A stretch of DNA of 64,000 nucleotides from Takakia lepidozioides (GCA_030704615.1 CM060733.1:13826001-13890000), one strand, 5' to 3'; counted from the first letter of the stretch, positions 23,877 to 36,521 are shown. The notes: generated by a model not told the origin, from the letters alone. Numbers and translations: made by a program.

Positions 23877-24609
23877 CACGAGTGGCCGTGTGGGGCCCAC
23901 TTGGCCACTCCGTGAGTATGTGAGCTCATCAAGACACTAGACGCAGATATCCATCTTTGTCGGCTCTTCACATAAAGGTCGGAGGTCCCGTACTGTCAAA
24001 GGCGGCGCTTAGTGAATACATGGCTTTCATGTATACATCCGTTCTTCTTGCCTGCATGATGGGGGGATCACTGGAAAATGTAAACTGCAAAAAGCAGTAT
24101 TACAGTTTGTCCCGAAATTCTGAGTATCTGTGGGCAGTCTTCAATGGATATGTATCCCTGAGCAAGGCTCTTCAGATTCTCTAGTATCGTTGAAACTCAC
24201 TTAAAGAAAATGTGTGAAAACTCTTTGCGGCAAACTCTTAACGAGTTTATACATAGTCATCTTCATATATAATGATGCAGGCATTGAAGGGGATGATGGG
24301 GAGGCAATCATATCGTGTGTACATAGAGCCTGCAGTATGGCTTGAGTTTTGAGTATTCCATAAGAGTTCCATCGCTGTTGCAGCTGCTCAATTTCCTGTT
24401 TTGCTATTGCCTGCAAGGCCCTGTTGAGTTCTATGCGCGTCTCCGTCGTCTCACTCTCTCTCTCTTTCTCTCTCTTTCTGGAGCTTCTCAGATTATCCCG
24501 CTCGAGTGTCTCTGAGCTGGAGAATAAACTTGTTGGCAGCATCTAGATCTATTCTATTGTGTTTCCTCAGCTTTTGGGTCAGTGCCCGAGCGCATCGCTT
24601 CCGTCTTCA

Positions 24610-27080
24610 ATGTGTGTCTTGCAGCCCTGTGCCGACCCCATCCGTCCTGGTGTATATTGGAGGGAAGATCGTGGGTGGAACTGTATAGTGATGTTGCAGC
24701 AAAAAATATCCGCCATGCAGTCGCAAATGGGCTCAGTCAAATTGATCTTGGGACGATAGTTTCTACCGTGCACCCGAATGGTGCACGCTATGTGTTGAAT
24801 CTGTTTCTGGATCGTATGGAGCAGATGAATGTCCAGAGTGGAATGAAACGGCCAGTGAAGATTGTTGAGCTCGCCAAACCTGTGCCATCTACTCCGGCCG
24901 GCCCTACACGCCAGGTACCCCTACTTCAACAGAGAGGGTCCATGGCGTTCAATGAAATCGTGACCATAAACGTCGGACTCATCTCATGTGCTGAAATGGA
25001 GGAAATACATCTGTAGAAGTTGGAGTCGGACTCCACAACTTGAAATGTAGATCAAGCAGTTAAGCCATGTGCAGGTGTACCAATATCGTGTTTCAATTAA
25101 AGCATCGCTCTTGTGTTAGAAGCAGCGACCAGCGTTTATGTTAGTGATTTAGCGAATAAGTACTTGTTTAGAGTTTGTACTTGCTTGCGAAGCAAAAGAT
25201 TTGGATCGTGGTCGAAGTTCACCTTGTGAGACCAACGACCACATAGGATCTGGATCACAAGGTGAGATCTTCACACAGTCCTCATGTGATAAAACTCGTC
25301 ACATCACTAATGATCAGTCCAGGGGTTGTCCGGGGCTGAAAAGCTCTGGTCCGTTTTTGCATGGCTGTGCACAGTTAACTATTGAGGCGCCAGCTCCTCC
25401 AGCCGGTCCGAGTGGTTTGATTTTCCACTACAAGGACCCTCTTACAGGAAAATTTCGGGCATACGATGCAGATGTCGGCCGCGCTCTCCTAGATGCTGCG
25501 TTTGCAGGTAATTTGTACTGTATACAAACTCCCATCATGACAGCTGCCACTTCAATTATTCAGGTAAGCATGCGGACATCGCAGTGTTAATTGATCATAC
25601 ATTTGGGGTGTGAATTGCAGCTATTCAGATCTAATATTGCATTGTGCATAATTCTGAATGCCACGCGCTCACTAGCAGTGAAGGTTAAGGTTTTACAATT
25701 GAAGTTCTAGTTTTGCCGACTCTTTGTACTTAAGCCCGTCTGGATATGATATTCTTCACGTTTTGACAGGCAAGAAATCGTTGACACTCGATGTCAATCT
25801 CGACTACTGCAATGTCACTATTGTTTTTGACCTTACAACCATGAAGCAGCGTAACCAGAATACAGGAGAAGAGACAGAGTTTGTAGCCGAGATGCAGTGG
25901 GATCCGCTGCAACTTGCTTCTGTGGCCGAAGCATCTGACAAGTTTCTACGTAGAAAGGTAGTCCGGGAATACTTTCTACTTCCAAGCATTCGTTCTCGCT
26001 CCTACCAGTTGACACTATATTACTCTTGAAAGAAGCTTCTATAGATACTGTGACTGACTAAAGAGTTCAGATCTCTAAGTTTTAAACTGGGTTAGCAAGG
26101 TTTTTTTTTTGCATTGCTTGAGTACTGAACATCAGGCTGGGCACACTGTCCTAACTTGACTTAAGATGTCCCACAAAGCCTTATGAGGCGCCCTTGATGG
26201 ATTGTATGCTGTCAGTCAGAGTACGTTCTTGCTGGAAAAAAAATGGAATGTTTGCATTGGAGCACGCCTAATTGGAAACGAAGCTGAACAGGGACGCAGC
26301 ACTGTAATTATCAGTTTTGCTGAGGGACTTGGGTTGGCAGATTCTAGGCATGTTTATCGACAACTTTCGCAGTCAGGAAAACCTGGACCAAGTGATAGTT
26401 CCCTCCATGGCGCACCCTTTGAGGATCGTAACCAAACGTCGTAACCCTTTCCTCCGAATTGGGCTCCCACTGTACGAGCGATTCATGGATTCGATGGAGA
26501 CCGTTTTGATTAAACAGAAGAATGCCTTCGGGAAGACTGCCTTCGGTAAGTTTGGGTCATTCCTTCGACAATTTTTGTTTGGTACAGCATAGTATGCTTT
26601 TGTGGATTGTAGTCACCCGGAAAAGTGTCTCTCAGTGTTCAGTATGGAACCGTACTACTGCATGCCGCGCGTCTTCCCCCTCACCGTTTCGCTGACATGC
26701 ATGGAACAGATTCAATACTGCGTGCAACCAAGAAAAGTATAACTTGCCTGGCAGAAGGTGGCGTGATTAGTGATGACACGCCCATGCGCGTAGGATTTCA
26801 CGGCCAAAATTCAGGAGTGGAAGTAAATCCAATTTTCGAGAACGGCTTATCTCAGAAGAGCACAGTGGTGTGGTCGACCATGGGGGCATCAGTGCAAAAC
26901 ACTCTTGTCTACAGTAAAAGCAAGGCATTCGGTATGGGCGCCGGGCCTGTCAACTTCAAGATAATCGCTTTCCTCGTTTTGCTGGTTTCTCCAGGGCCAA
27001 CGTATGATGGCAATCTGGGGGGTTGCTTCAGCACTCAGCAAGAGTACTCGCTACCTTTTGCAGAGGTGGTCGTACGTTGA
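24610..27080 (+). CDS. gene C: WWE-WWE-ART-like protein (5 exons, one frameshift)
   Basis: Exons: 24610-24914, 25375-25507, 25770-25957, 26341-26545 and 26755-27080, with GT-AG introns at the same places and phases as gene A. WWE 1 begins MCVLQPC and VYWREDRGW, then the frame is lost near 24680, where one base is missing relative to gene A (the W-K-L-Y motif). The rest (VELYSDVAAKNIRHAVANGL, QMNVQSG) lies in the next frame. WWE 2 shows FHYKDPLTGKFRAYDADVG, TTMKQRNQNTG and EMQWDP. The linker has NPFLRIGLPLYERFMDSME and the ART-like module has VGFHGQNSG, NPIFENGL and FKIIAFLVLL. Allowing the missing base gives about 385 residues, almost the size of A. It is either a very recent pseudogene or affected by a base-calling error. 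Exon 4 ends in an in-frame 'gccttcgg' direct repeat, which offers an alternative upstream splice site. Confidence 0.7.
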
Positions 27081-27289
27081 AGCCCGAAGTTTTGAGCAAC
27101 GCAGAGCTAAGCGCAAGCGAGCATCAACTCCATAGAGCACATGTAGAATATGTAGTGAAGATCACGGTTGTTTTGTGTTTGTTGAAATCAACTTTCTTTG
27201 AAATGAGAGCGGACTTGAATGATATATATACAAGGAGCTTCTGGCACATTCCCTAAAGGAAAAATAACATTTTTCCCCTTTTAGAGTGC

Positions 27290-27726
27290 TTGAAAAGAAC
27301 AAGTCACAAGGAACTGTGCAACGGAGGGAATTTGGTGGGCTTTCCCTTGCAACCTTTTGGGAAAAAAAACCCCGTGGGTTATCCGTGGGGTTTTTTCCGT
27401 GTGTTTCTTTCCCTTCTGTGGTTTTTCTTTGATGGGTTCCACTGTGGCCTGGAGGCTTGTCCTGTCATAGTTATCCCTTCACGATTTTCCCCTGTTTGTG
27501 GTTTTTTTTTTTCCTTCTGCAGTTTTTCTTTGATGTCCCCCTTGTAATATCTCATGGTTTTCCCTTGGTGGGTTTTTGCATCCTAACGTGTGATTTTTTC
27601 CCCTTGAATAATAGATCTTTGGGTTTTTTCCCCTTTGAGATTTTCCCCGTGCGTTTTAATCCATTCCTCATGGTCGGTTGATGTTTTCCCCTGGGAACTA
27701 ACTCCCCTTGTGTGTGCAAAGACGAT
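27290..27726. repeat. T/C-rich low-complexity stretch, LTR-like
   Basis: Runs such as 'gggttttttcc', 'tttcccct' and 'gattttccccgt' recur in this strongly strand-biased segment. Similar 'tttttcccttttgggttttccacg' composition is seen near the ends of copia LTRs, so a decayed LTR is possible. No matching partner LTR or protein fragment is present nearby. Confidence 0.3.
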
Positions 27727-27727
27727 A

Positions 27728-27801
27728 ATGTCATTGCATACAGCAGCACCACTCCCTCAATTAAATGTCATGGCATACAGCAGCACCACTCCCTCAATTA
27801 A
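27728..27801. repeat. 37-bp tandem duplication
   Basis: Two adjacent 37-bp units (27728-27764 and 27765-27801) differ by one base. Each contains 'catacagcagcaccactccc'. No gene is associated. Confidence 0.9.
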
Positions 27802-28859
27802 ACGTTCACAATCGAATTGCAAGTAGTAATATTCACATAATTGCGAGCGAGTGAACAATGGAAGAACAATAAAACTGTGAAACTCAAATATCCTCATCCG
27901 CTGGAGCAGGAACGCAGATTACATCCTCATCCTCCACTGGCAAAAAGCTTTAAAAAGGTTGTAAAGATCACCAAGGTTTCAGGAGAAATGCTACAAGTAT
28001 ATCCTGTTTGGTACAATATGGCAAAAGATTGAATAGTGATGCCAGTCATTGCACAATCAAAAAGTGGAGGTAACATTATTGTGGGCACAACCAAGTTGGG
28101 GCGATAACGGATGTATCGTGGAGCCATCAAAAAGCAGTCATCAGCTACAGCTGGCTGTGAAGTGAAAACCTGCACATGTTATAGCCAGAGACTATCCACT
28201 CTTTGCAGGTCCAGCAAGTACTTCTCCTCCCGCATTTTGTACTTCTCCTTTCTAATCAATTTTGCTCTTTCTTTTTTGCTCTTTCTTTCCACCTAACAGC
28301 ATAAATTACCAAAATATCCTTTTAAGCCTGTGTCATAATCAGCCATTATCAGATTGTTTGCATCCATGCAACAGCAACACACGGTGAGACCAGGTATCTT
28401 AGGAACCTCAAATTCCACAGCTGTATAGGTCACAACAGGATTGACCCCCCACCACCCAAGGAAACCACAAGGGGCTCTAACAACTGGGTTTTCTATAGGG
28501 AGCTTTAGACTTAGAGATCACATAAGCGACAAGCTGGAACAAGCTTACCTGACAAGATTCTTTTCGACTCCTGCTCCGCTATCACTGGGCTCAAAACTAA
28601 ACACTCGTTGCCACCTCCTCGAGGGACACCTTATAGACAGATCCTGCCATGGGCGAATCAGAAAGGCCAGTGCCACCAACCGGCACTTTACATTATAGGC
28701 CCCCATCTTCCAGCCAATGTCCAGCTCCCATAGTGCCTTTAAGACCTCTGTCATTATCTCTTTTGGATCAGATTGGGACTGTGATTGATGGTTATATTCA
28801 CAACAACCAAATCCAAAACGAAACACTTAGAAATGATGCTCAATTCTTATAAACCAAAC

Positions 28860-30900
28860 AGGCCATAAAGTTTCAACCTCAATTTTTTGAACTAATATTG
28901 CAACATGTTGGCCTGATCCACATGGTCCTTACTGGCATGTCACCAGGTGTGACCGATAGTGCACCCCTTGACCAGGATATTGACCACTTCTAGGACAATG
29001 AGGAAGGATTCTATCTCCCCCAATTTTGTGGTGACGAAAAGTAGGTTGTTGGGTGAAACATGGCCATCAAAGTGGCTCTCAGGACTCCCCACAGTGCGGC
29101 CATGGTATTACTAACCAACCACCAGGCTTATCTGCTGGAACCTTACTGTCTCTTAACGGTTACATGGTTGGGGTGTCGATAGGGAAATATTCCATCGCGC
29201 AGATAGTGACACTGCCTGTGCTTCAAGCGTGGGTCTTCAATTGAAATCCTAGACTAGTAAATAGAACACCATCAACAAGTACATGAAATACAAGTACACT
29301 GGGGAATCTACCCTTGCATTTCGTAAGTGAGATACATGAGACAACGTCAAACGGTTTCAGGTCGACGGTTACAGCCTCCTGGAATCAAACTGTCTTGCAG
29401 ATTTGGAGAAAACTCTAGACAGATAGTGGGAGTGGGAGGATATGAAGGTGCCTGAAGACCCAAAGCCCACTTTCGCTCTGCGGCCACCTTATGTTGTAAA
29501 AGAGAAGAAGATGGACCCCGCCGATCCATACTAGCTGTATGCACTAGTACCTTCACTTAGGAAGGTCTCCCCAAGGGAGTTGAGCACATGAAATGCATGG
29601 GTAACATGGGGACCAGGTGTTCCTGCATGTCCATCCTTCTCAAAGCAATGAGTGTCAACATATAACTGACATCCAGCTATCACCATAACCATCAAATTTC
29701 TTTAGACCCATCTTCCACTGACTAACAGAAACAACATCACCTTCCTAAGGCTCACGTAGGCACCCAACAAAACTGCAAACCTGCCAAAAACATATACAAC
29801 CCAGCTTGAAAGGTCACGTGACATCTCTGAAAGAGTACTACAAATTTTGAACAGTCAAGGCAGGACATGTTGATGCAAAAGTTGTGCCAAACTAACAATA
29901 ACTCGAATGCCCTGTATGCTTAGATTCCCTTTTGTTGTAGTGACCATGTATCAAGGACAGGCTGTCAGCCTCTTTGACAATAAGATAATTGCAGCCATAG
30001 GTGGGCACAAGCTACTTACATGCCCCAGGTCCATGCTAAATGTCCATAACAAGTTCCTCATTCAGTTCAACTGCAACTCACCTTGGCTTCTTCAAACTCA
30101 GCCCCAAGATAGCCATTAGATAGACAACGCATGTTATCTAGCATTAGATAATATGCCACAGTTGCCTGCATCAGGCAAGCTAACTGTCAATGTTCCAACC
30201 TTTAATCCCAAAAAGATGCCAGTGCCCACTCGTCTGGTAAACTCCACACTTCATACAGATAATCCAACTGCGAGCAAATATGGACCAGCAGACTGACCTG
30301 CTCAGGCATAATCAGAACTATACCAGCCTTTCCGACTACATCAGTCAAGCCATGGAAATGGAGATAAAGATAAATCGAGAAATAGACCCTAGACTTAGTT
30401 GAGAAGCTACTACAAGTAGAACGAGGAATCCATGGAAGCTGCTGTCGACAGGAGAAATATATAATCAAACTCAGATTTCAGTTTTGTACAGCACCACAAC
30501 AATCACCGACTTGAAGCCATGTTATAAAGCCATGCCTACTGGAAAAAGTCTGTACATTATTTTGACACGATTAAGCAAGGAGTCAACAAGCTGAGATCGG
30601 TCGAACCCTAAAAGCACCACTTCCTGGAGAATGTCTTCATTGATCTGCACACATATTTCCGCACACGTCAACCACTACACATGTTCAAATTGTTTCTCAT
30701 AAACCAGAACAAGAATTATGACTTCCACACATAGGTAGACATGCAGGCTCTGGTAACATTTCTTTGCTCACCAGTGTTCTCTTCGAGCACAGCTGAAATC
30801 AAGTTGATAGTAACTAGCCTGCTATGGATATGTGGACACTAGATGCAACATCTCAACTTCAGCTACTCTCAGAGAGAGTGTACCTGTTAGCTTGCTGTAT
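28860..30900 (+). other. decayed coding-like sequence, family unknown
   Basis: Conceptual translation in shifting plus frames gives protein-like stretches broken by stops. Examples are QPQFFELILQHVGLIHMVL, NEEGFYLPQFCGDEK, MKYKYTGESTLAFRK, QPLHMFKLFLINQNKNYDFH and ALVTFLCSPVFSSS. Composition is protein-like rather than random, which suggests an old transposon or pseudogene. I cannot assign it to a family. The neighbouring 27802-28859 and 30901-33500 hold nothing recognisable apart from TA microsatellites, A runs and the hairpin at 33.25 kb. Confidence 0.3.
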
Positions 30901-31535
30901 GGTATTAGGAGGAGGATAACGAGGCAAATGAGATTGAAACGAAGGATGCTGGCGAACCTCAAGAATAATAACCCGCTTCATCGGGTCCACTAGTAGCATA
31001 CGTGCTCCCGGCAACAAATGGCTCGGTAGCGTGTAAATACAACCCTGCACAAACAGGCACCCGCCATCTTCACCCCGCCACCTCCATCTCCGTCTGCCCG
31101 CTAGAGTTTCACTGTGACAGAGTTGAGCTCAGCCAGGGGACTTAGCCGATTCTAGCTCATCTCTTCGGCGCGCAATCTTGTCCTTACGATCCTTAGGATC
31201 TGACGGTGAGTAGTTCTGTAATCGTGCAGATCTGAGTACATCCATAGGACGATGGAGATCATCCAAGTGCTACATGCATTGGGTGCTTGTGGCAGAAAAT
31301 TTAAAGTTTCCAGGCCAGGTTTTTAGGTTTGTGAAAGCGAATTAGCTAACATAAATTTATTCTACAAGAATTTAAAGGTTAATAACTTTGTAAAATATAT
31401 ATAATTTAAATTATTTATTTCTGTATACTAAAATAATTTTCATGGTTTTATTTATAAAATCAATTTTATTTATAAAGGCTTGTCCCACCAAAAAATATAT
31501 ATATTGCAGTAAAAGGGGGCAGTGGCCCTGGTTGG

Positions 31536-31553
31536 ATATATATATATATATAT
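31536..31553. repeat. TA microsatellite
   Basis: An uninterrupted TA dinucleotide run in an AT-rich region (31.3-32.4 kb) that also contains a long A run near 32008-32027. A second TA run lies at about 45031-45046 upstream of the lectin gene. Confidence 0.85.
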
Positions 31554-33065
31554 TGCAGAACAGGGGATATGGGCCCTGGAAATTTATTAATGGGAATTTT
31601 TAGAACAGGGAGGAAAAAATAAGCTCCGGGGCAGAGTTTTATTTTTATAATTCGAAAAATCGCACGAGTGGCTACAAAGTTTTGCAAAAATTAGGCATAT
31701 ATTCTATTCATCCATTCAAATTAGGACAGAATCATCCACATCCATACTGTCATCCATTCATATCATCCATATTTGGCAAATTCATCCATAATTTTTATTT
31801 GTTTTGGAGAAATTTGGCGATTTCATCCATGAAAAAACATGGAATTTCCTACGGAATATTCTTTTCTATTTTTTGAGGTCGCCATTTGGCGAAAATTCGC
31901 CAAAGAAAAACGCTGCTCCGGGGGCGTGAAGGCGCGAAACACGTGGGGAACTTCCCTTGGACGTCTTATAATAAAGTTAACCAGGGCTGCGATCCCCTGT
32001 TAACCCAAAAAAAAAAAAAAAAAAAAATCCCTGATAAACACAACAAAGGGGATTGGGACATTTTACCCCTACTCATCGTTTCCTCTTCCAGTTTCCTCCT
32101 TCAACTTTCCCTCCAGCTTTTCATAGCAAGGGATTATTAGTTGGAATGTTGCACTTTCCCTCCAAGTTTCCCTCTGATAAACATGCCAAAGGGGTTCTTT
32201 TAAGGGTTTTGTTATTTTCCATTTGTCAGGGGCCTAAAAAATTGGAACATACCCTCTTCCCAATAGAGGGGAAGTCCTAAAAGCTCCTTGTATTAATTAA
32301 TTAACTTTCCCCCAACTTTTCTCGCATGACCTTTGTAAGCGAAATTTTTTAGACCACTCTTTTATGGATTAATGAAATCCTATATTTGCGACTTTGGACC
32401 AGAGAGCTAAGGAATGTACAGAGAATGAAGCATCATCTCCGTATATCGGATTATAAGCAAGGCCTCGTTGCACCTCAGTGGGCTCAGACCCAGTAAATTT
32501 CTCCTTGTAGGTACATTAGAAATAACGGTTTGCTGGACAAACGTTGGAAAGATGCTTAACAACGCCTGGTCGCCATGGAGAAGCCCACACCCGAGGCCCG
32601 ATCTTTTACCCCGTACATCACTAATGAGAGCACAGATTGCGTAGCTGATAAAGGCGTCCACTTAGCATGGCATGCCTATGACACCCGCCCAGCCTTCAGG
32701 AAAAACGAAGAAAGGTTAGTATAGACATGTAACACTTTGGTTGTGGTTGGGTGTCCCCAAACTTGCTGGCGATTCAGGCCTGTGTTTTGCTTGACAATTC
32801 CCACAATCAACTACATCCAGTTTCGGCAAAGAAGTCCACAATCGACACCCTTACATCGGCATCTCCTAAGACTTTTGTTGTGCTTCAGTCTTTTCATTCA
32901 ATCATGTAGATAGCTTGACTGCGACACCCTGTTTTTGTGCACAAACTGGAAACAAGTTCAGGGAAGTTTTATGTTTATTTCTTTAGTGAGAGAGATAAGT
33001 GTTTGGAAACCTACACTAGCAGTCCTTCGTAAAGACCCAGCCAGGATTTTTTAGTTAGAGAGGAT

Positions 33066-33354
33066 GGCACCTTACACGAAGGAATTTTCACGCCAGGTGA
33101 GCATGGCACCTTACGCCGCGTAAGGTTCCTCCTCTCCTCCAGAGGAAGGTACCTTACATCGCGTAAGGTTTCTGCTCTTGTGAGCCGTCCAATTTAGATG
33201 ATCCCAGCCGTCGATGGTAAAAGAAATCCTTGGCTGTGTCTTTACGCTGGGTAAGGCCCTCGGAGGGGGGCTTTCCTGAAACTCGGGGCCGCACTCGGCT
33301 ACCACCTCGTGGCAGGCCCCTTATTTCAGGAAGGCCCCCGTCCTCGGGCCTTAC
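33066..33354. repeat. palindrome cluster and 31-bp inverted repeat
   Basis: Arms 33251-33281 and 33324-33354 ('gtaaggccctcgga...' and its near-complement) pair over about 31 bp around a 42-bp loop. To the left are several 'cttac...gtaagg' palindromes, such as 'ccttacgccgcgtaagg' near 33109 and a close variant near 33151. The repeated CGTAAGG half-sites suggest the terminal part of a foldback or MITE-type element. No target-site duplication was established. Confidence 0.6.
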
Positions 33355-33540
33355 CCTATACATAAGACTTAGGCAATTGGGAGCTGCTGAATATCTATCT
33401 TTAGTGGTATTTGCATGCAGGCATGAGCATAGAACATTTGGGCAGGAATCCATGTTTGCAAATGCAGGGACAACAGGCTAGATAATTTGAGACAATCACC
33501 TACATTTCTCAAATTTCAGTTCCCAGGATAAAGAGGATAT

Positions 33541-36521
33541 TGATCATTTTGTGAGTGAAGCTAAAATCAAGTTGGAGGCTCAATATAAGCAGAAGATATT
33601 AGCAAACAAACTATACCTTCTAAGACAGCTTATGAACATACAGATGCAGTCAGGAGACACCATGACAAGTCACATCAATGAGCTTAGAGAATTGTCACTA
33701 CAGCTAGATACAGTGGGAGAGTCAGTGAGTGATGGCATGTTAGTAATGGTTTTGTTGTTAAGCTTGCCAGAGAACTATCACAGCCTCATTACTGCTCTAG
33801 AGAGACTAGGACAGATGCTCTGATGTTGGAACTTGTAAGTGTGAGGTTGATGCATGAGGAGTTGGAGATGGAGATGAAGGCAGAAAGGACATCTTCAAGT
33901 GATGAAAAAGATTTTTATGTATAGAAGCTGAAAAGAAAACCCAAACAAGAGTCATATGGACAGAAAAACCAACAATCGCAGAAAAAGTTCAAGCGGAGAG
34001 GTATAGTAACAATTGCCATGAGCCTGGCCATTGGGTACAAGAATGCCCGCATCCAAAGAGGTCCGCAGAGAATGGGCAAGCACATACAGTTGAGAATGAT
34101 TTTGTTTCAGGTCCAGAAGCTTCAAAATCAGGGAGCTGGTATGTTGACTCTAGTGCGTCACAACATATGTCTTTTCAAAAAGAATTATTCTCAGATTTGA
34201 AGGAGATTCCTAAGACTAGGATTTACTTGGGAGATAATTCGATACAAGAGGCTGTGGGAAAGGTAGTTATTGACATGTTAGTCAATAACAAGGTAAAAAA
34301 AGGTCGTCTGCATGATGTCCTATTTGTGCCAGGTTTGGCCAAGAACCTTTTCTCAGTCAGTAAGGCTACAGCCAAGAACTTATCTGTTGAGTTTAGTAGC
34401 CGAAATTGTCAGATCAAAGATGATTCTGGAAATATCATAGCAGAAGCTGTGATGGATGGTAGACTGTACAGATTGCTTTGTAGCTCAGAGATGGCAAATG
34501 AATATGCTCATCTTGGAAGAGAGCAAAAGCAAGATGCGTCACTTTGGCACAGAAGAATGGGACATCTTAGTGTTCAGGGCTTTAGCAAATGCAAAAACTT
34601 GATCTAGTGGATGGAATAGATGTTAGGCCATGTGAGGCTAATCTACAGGGTTGCAAAGGTTGCTTGCTTGGCAAGCAAAAGAGACTTCCTTTTGCAAGTG
34701 GTGAAGCAAACAGAGCTTCTAAGCCTTTGGAGTTAGTGCACTCCGATATATGTGGACCCATGAAGAACAGCTCTTTGGGAGGCTGGGATGGCAAACTCTA
34801 CAAATTATGGGATCCTGAGAAGAGAAAGATGGTGACCAGCCGGGATGTAGTGGTATTGGAGAATACTATAGAAGTACCAGAGACTGATGAATAGATTCTG
34901 GAAACAAGCTTTAAGGAGGAGCTGCCATTAAAGATTTGGAATCTTTTGGAAATACAAGAACTAGTGGGAGAAGTGGAACAACAGGCAACTGAAGTGGAGC
35001 CCTTACCATCCATTCAACCTATAGTGGCAGAGTTGTAGCCAATGCGAGGTAAGCTCAAAGAAGAGATTTACATGCAACTTCCAGAGGGGTTGCAAGTGAA
35101 GGAGAATGAGCAAACACTTGTTTGTAGGCTTCTCAAGACTCTCTACAGGTTGAAGCAGGCACCCAGAGCTTGGTACCAGAGATTTGATAATTTCCTAGCA
35201 AAACATGGATTCCTGCGATGTGATTCTGATCTTAGAGTCTATGTTCTAGGAAGTAGAGAGAGCATTTTGATCTTGGCAGTATATGTGGATGATCTAATCT
35301 TGCTTTGCAAATCACTAAACAAGGTCAATGAAATCAAGAAGATCTTGTCTTCTGAGTTTCAAATGACAAACCTTGGGGAAGCAAAATACCTATTAGGCAT
35401 TCAGATCATAAGGGATAGAGTGCAAGAAACCATTTCACTCAGTCAGGCTCATTACATCAGCCAGATTCTTAAGAGGTTCAATATGGAGGATTGCAACCCA
35501 ATCTTTACTCCGCTGGAAGTTGGAAAAATGTTATCCAAACAACATGAGCCCCAGACAAAGGAGGAGCAGGATGAGATGACTGAGGTTCCATACTGTCAAG
35601 CTGTTAGCAGTCTAATGTATGCTATGACAGACACTAGACCAGATGTAGCAGTTGCAGTTGGAATGGTGAGTCAGTTTATGGCAAATCCAGGGATTGCTCA
35701 TTGGAAAGCAGTCAAGAGAATCTTCAGGTATTTGAAGGGGACTCAATAGATGGTTCTGCAGTTTAAGGCTGGAGCAAATGATGCTTTGGAAGACAGTTGT
35801 GATTCAGATTGGGGTGGGGACTTAGATAGTAGGAAGTCCACCACATGTTATGCCTTTACTTTGGGCAGTGGCGCAATCAGCTGGAATAGTAAAAAACAAC
35901 CTACAGTTGTTGTGTCTACTACAGAGGCTAAATACATGGCAGCTGCCCAAGCTGCAAAGGAGGCGATGTGGTTGCGAACGCTCTTGAATGAGCTGAACTT
36001 CATCCAAAAGAGGACAACCCCGATCAAGAGCGATAACCAAGGTAGCCTTGCTTTGATTAAACACCCAGTCTTTTATGCTCGAACCAAACATGTTGATATT
36101 CAGCATCATTTTGTTAGGGAGCAGTCTTTCATTATTGTAAGACAGAGAGCTGACAACTGACATTTTGACGAAAGGTGTTCCAAGACCGAAGTTGGAACAA
36201 TGCATAATACAGCTAGGGTTATGTGAACAATGAAGATTCACAAAGTGGGAGTGTTAGAGAGTTTGTTCACTTCAGTGTAACTGATGTTCCCTGAATAGCA
36301 AGTTGGATATTGTTAGATGCTTTTGTTATTCATGTCATGACAGACAGAGAAAAGGCAGAGGAGTGCAAATAGGAATAGCACTAGTTGAGGTTTGTGTATT
36401 TAAGTAGGCACTTTAGGCCATTGAATAAATCTCTTTCAATCTCTCTCTGGAATAAAGTGTGTCTCTCCAGTAACCCGTCTTTGTCTTTGTTTCTATGTAA
36501 TTAGCATAGTTGTATGCTACA
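33541..36521 (+). mobile_element. degenerate Ty1-copia retrotransposon with 3' LTR
   Basis: In order on the plus strand: a gag (UBN2-type) fragment to about 33820; a damaged zinc knuckle (NCHEPGHWVQEC, first Cys lost) near 34010; a protease with DSSAS in place of D-S/T-G-A-S near 34150; the pre-integrase LWHRRMGHLS near 34545; the start of integrase with CKGCLLGKQ; then a jump to the integrase C-terminal WDPEKRKMV near 34808. The integrase core is therefore deleted. The reverse transcriptase (35042-35746) carries YRLKQAPRAWYQRF and YVDDLIL, and the RNase H (35750-36160) carries STTEAKYMAAAQAAKEAMWL. Stops and frameshifts break the polyprotein. A polypurine tract (about 36241-36251) precedes an LTR starting TGTTAGAG at 36252. 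The 5' LTR was not found. Confidence 0.93.
36252..36521 (+). repeat. 3' LTR of the copia element
   Basis: It begins TGTTAGAG directly after the purine tract 'aaagtgggag'. It contains a TATA-like TATTTAAG (36397-36404) and AATAAA (36424-36429), and plausibly ends ...TGCTACA at 36521. The right boundary is uncertain because no second LTR is available for comparison. Confidence 0.6.

Larger units (their letters stand above)
21004..24609. other. divergent intergenic region between genes B and C
   Basis: This region holds the 5' flanks of genes B (minus) and C (plus). The 1972-bp segment 21215-23186 is absent from the sister copy at 62.57 kb. Both outer parts are almost identical to 62351-64000. 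Within it are two GGAATCGATTCC palindromes (23834-23845 and 23865-23876) and a CT-rich tract just before gene C. A 62-codon open frame (23236-23424, plus) recurs unchanged at 62623-62811, but the whole block is that similar, so this does not prove coding. Confidence 0.6.

Noticed and set aside
33000-33540. 5' LTR of the 33.5-36.5 kb copia element
   Set aside because: I searched for the TGTTAGAG start and body words of the 3' LTR and did not find them; the element is 5'-truncated.
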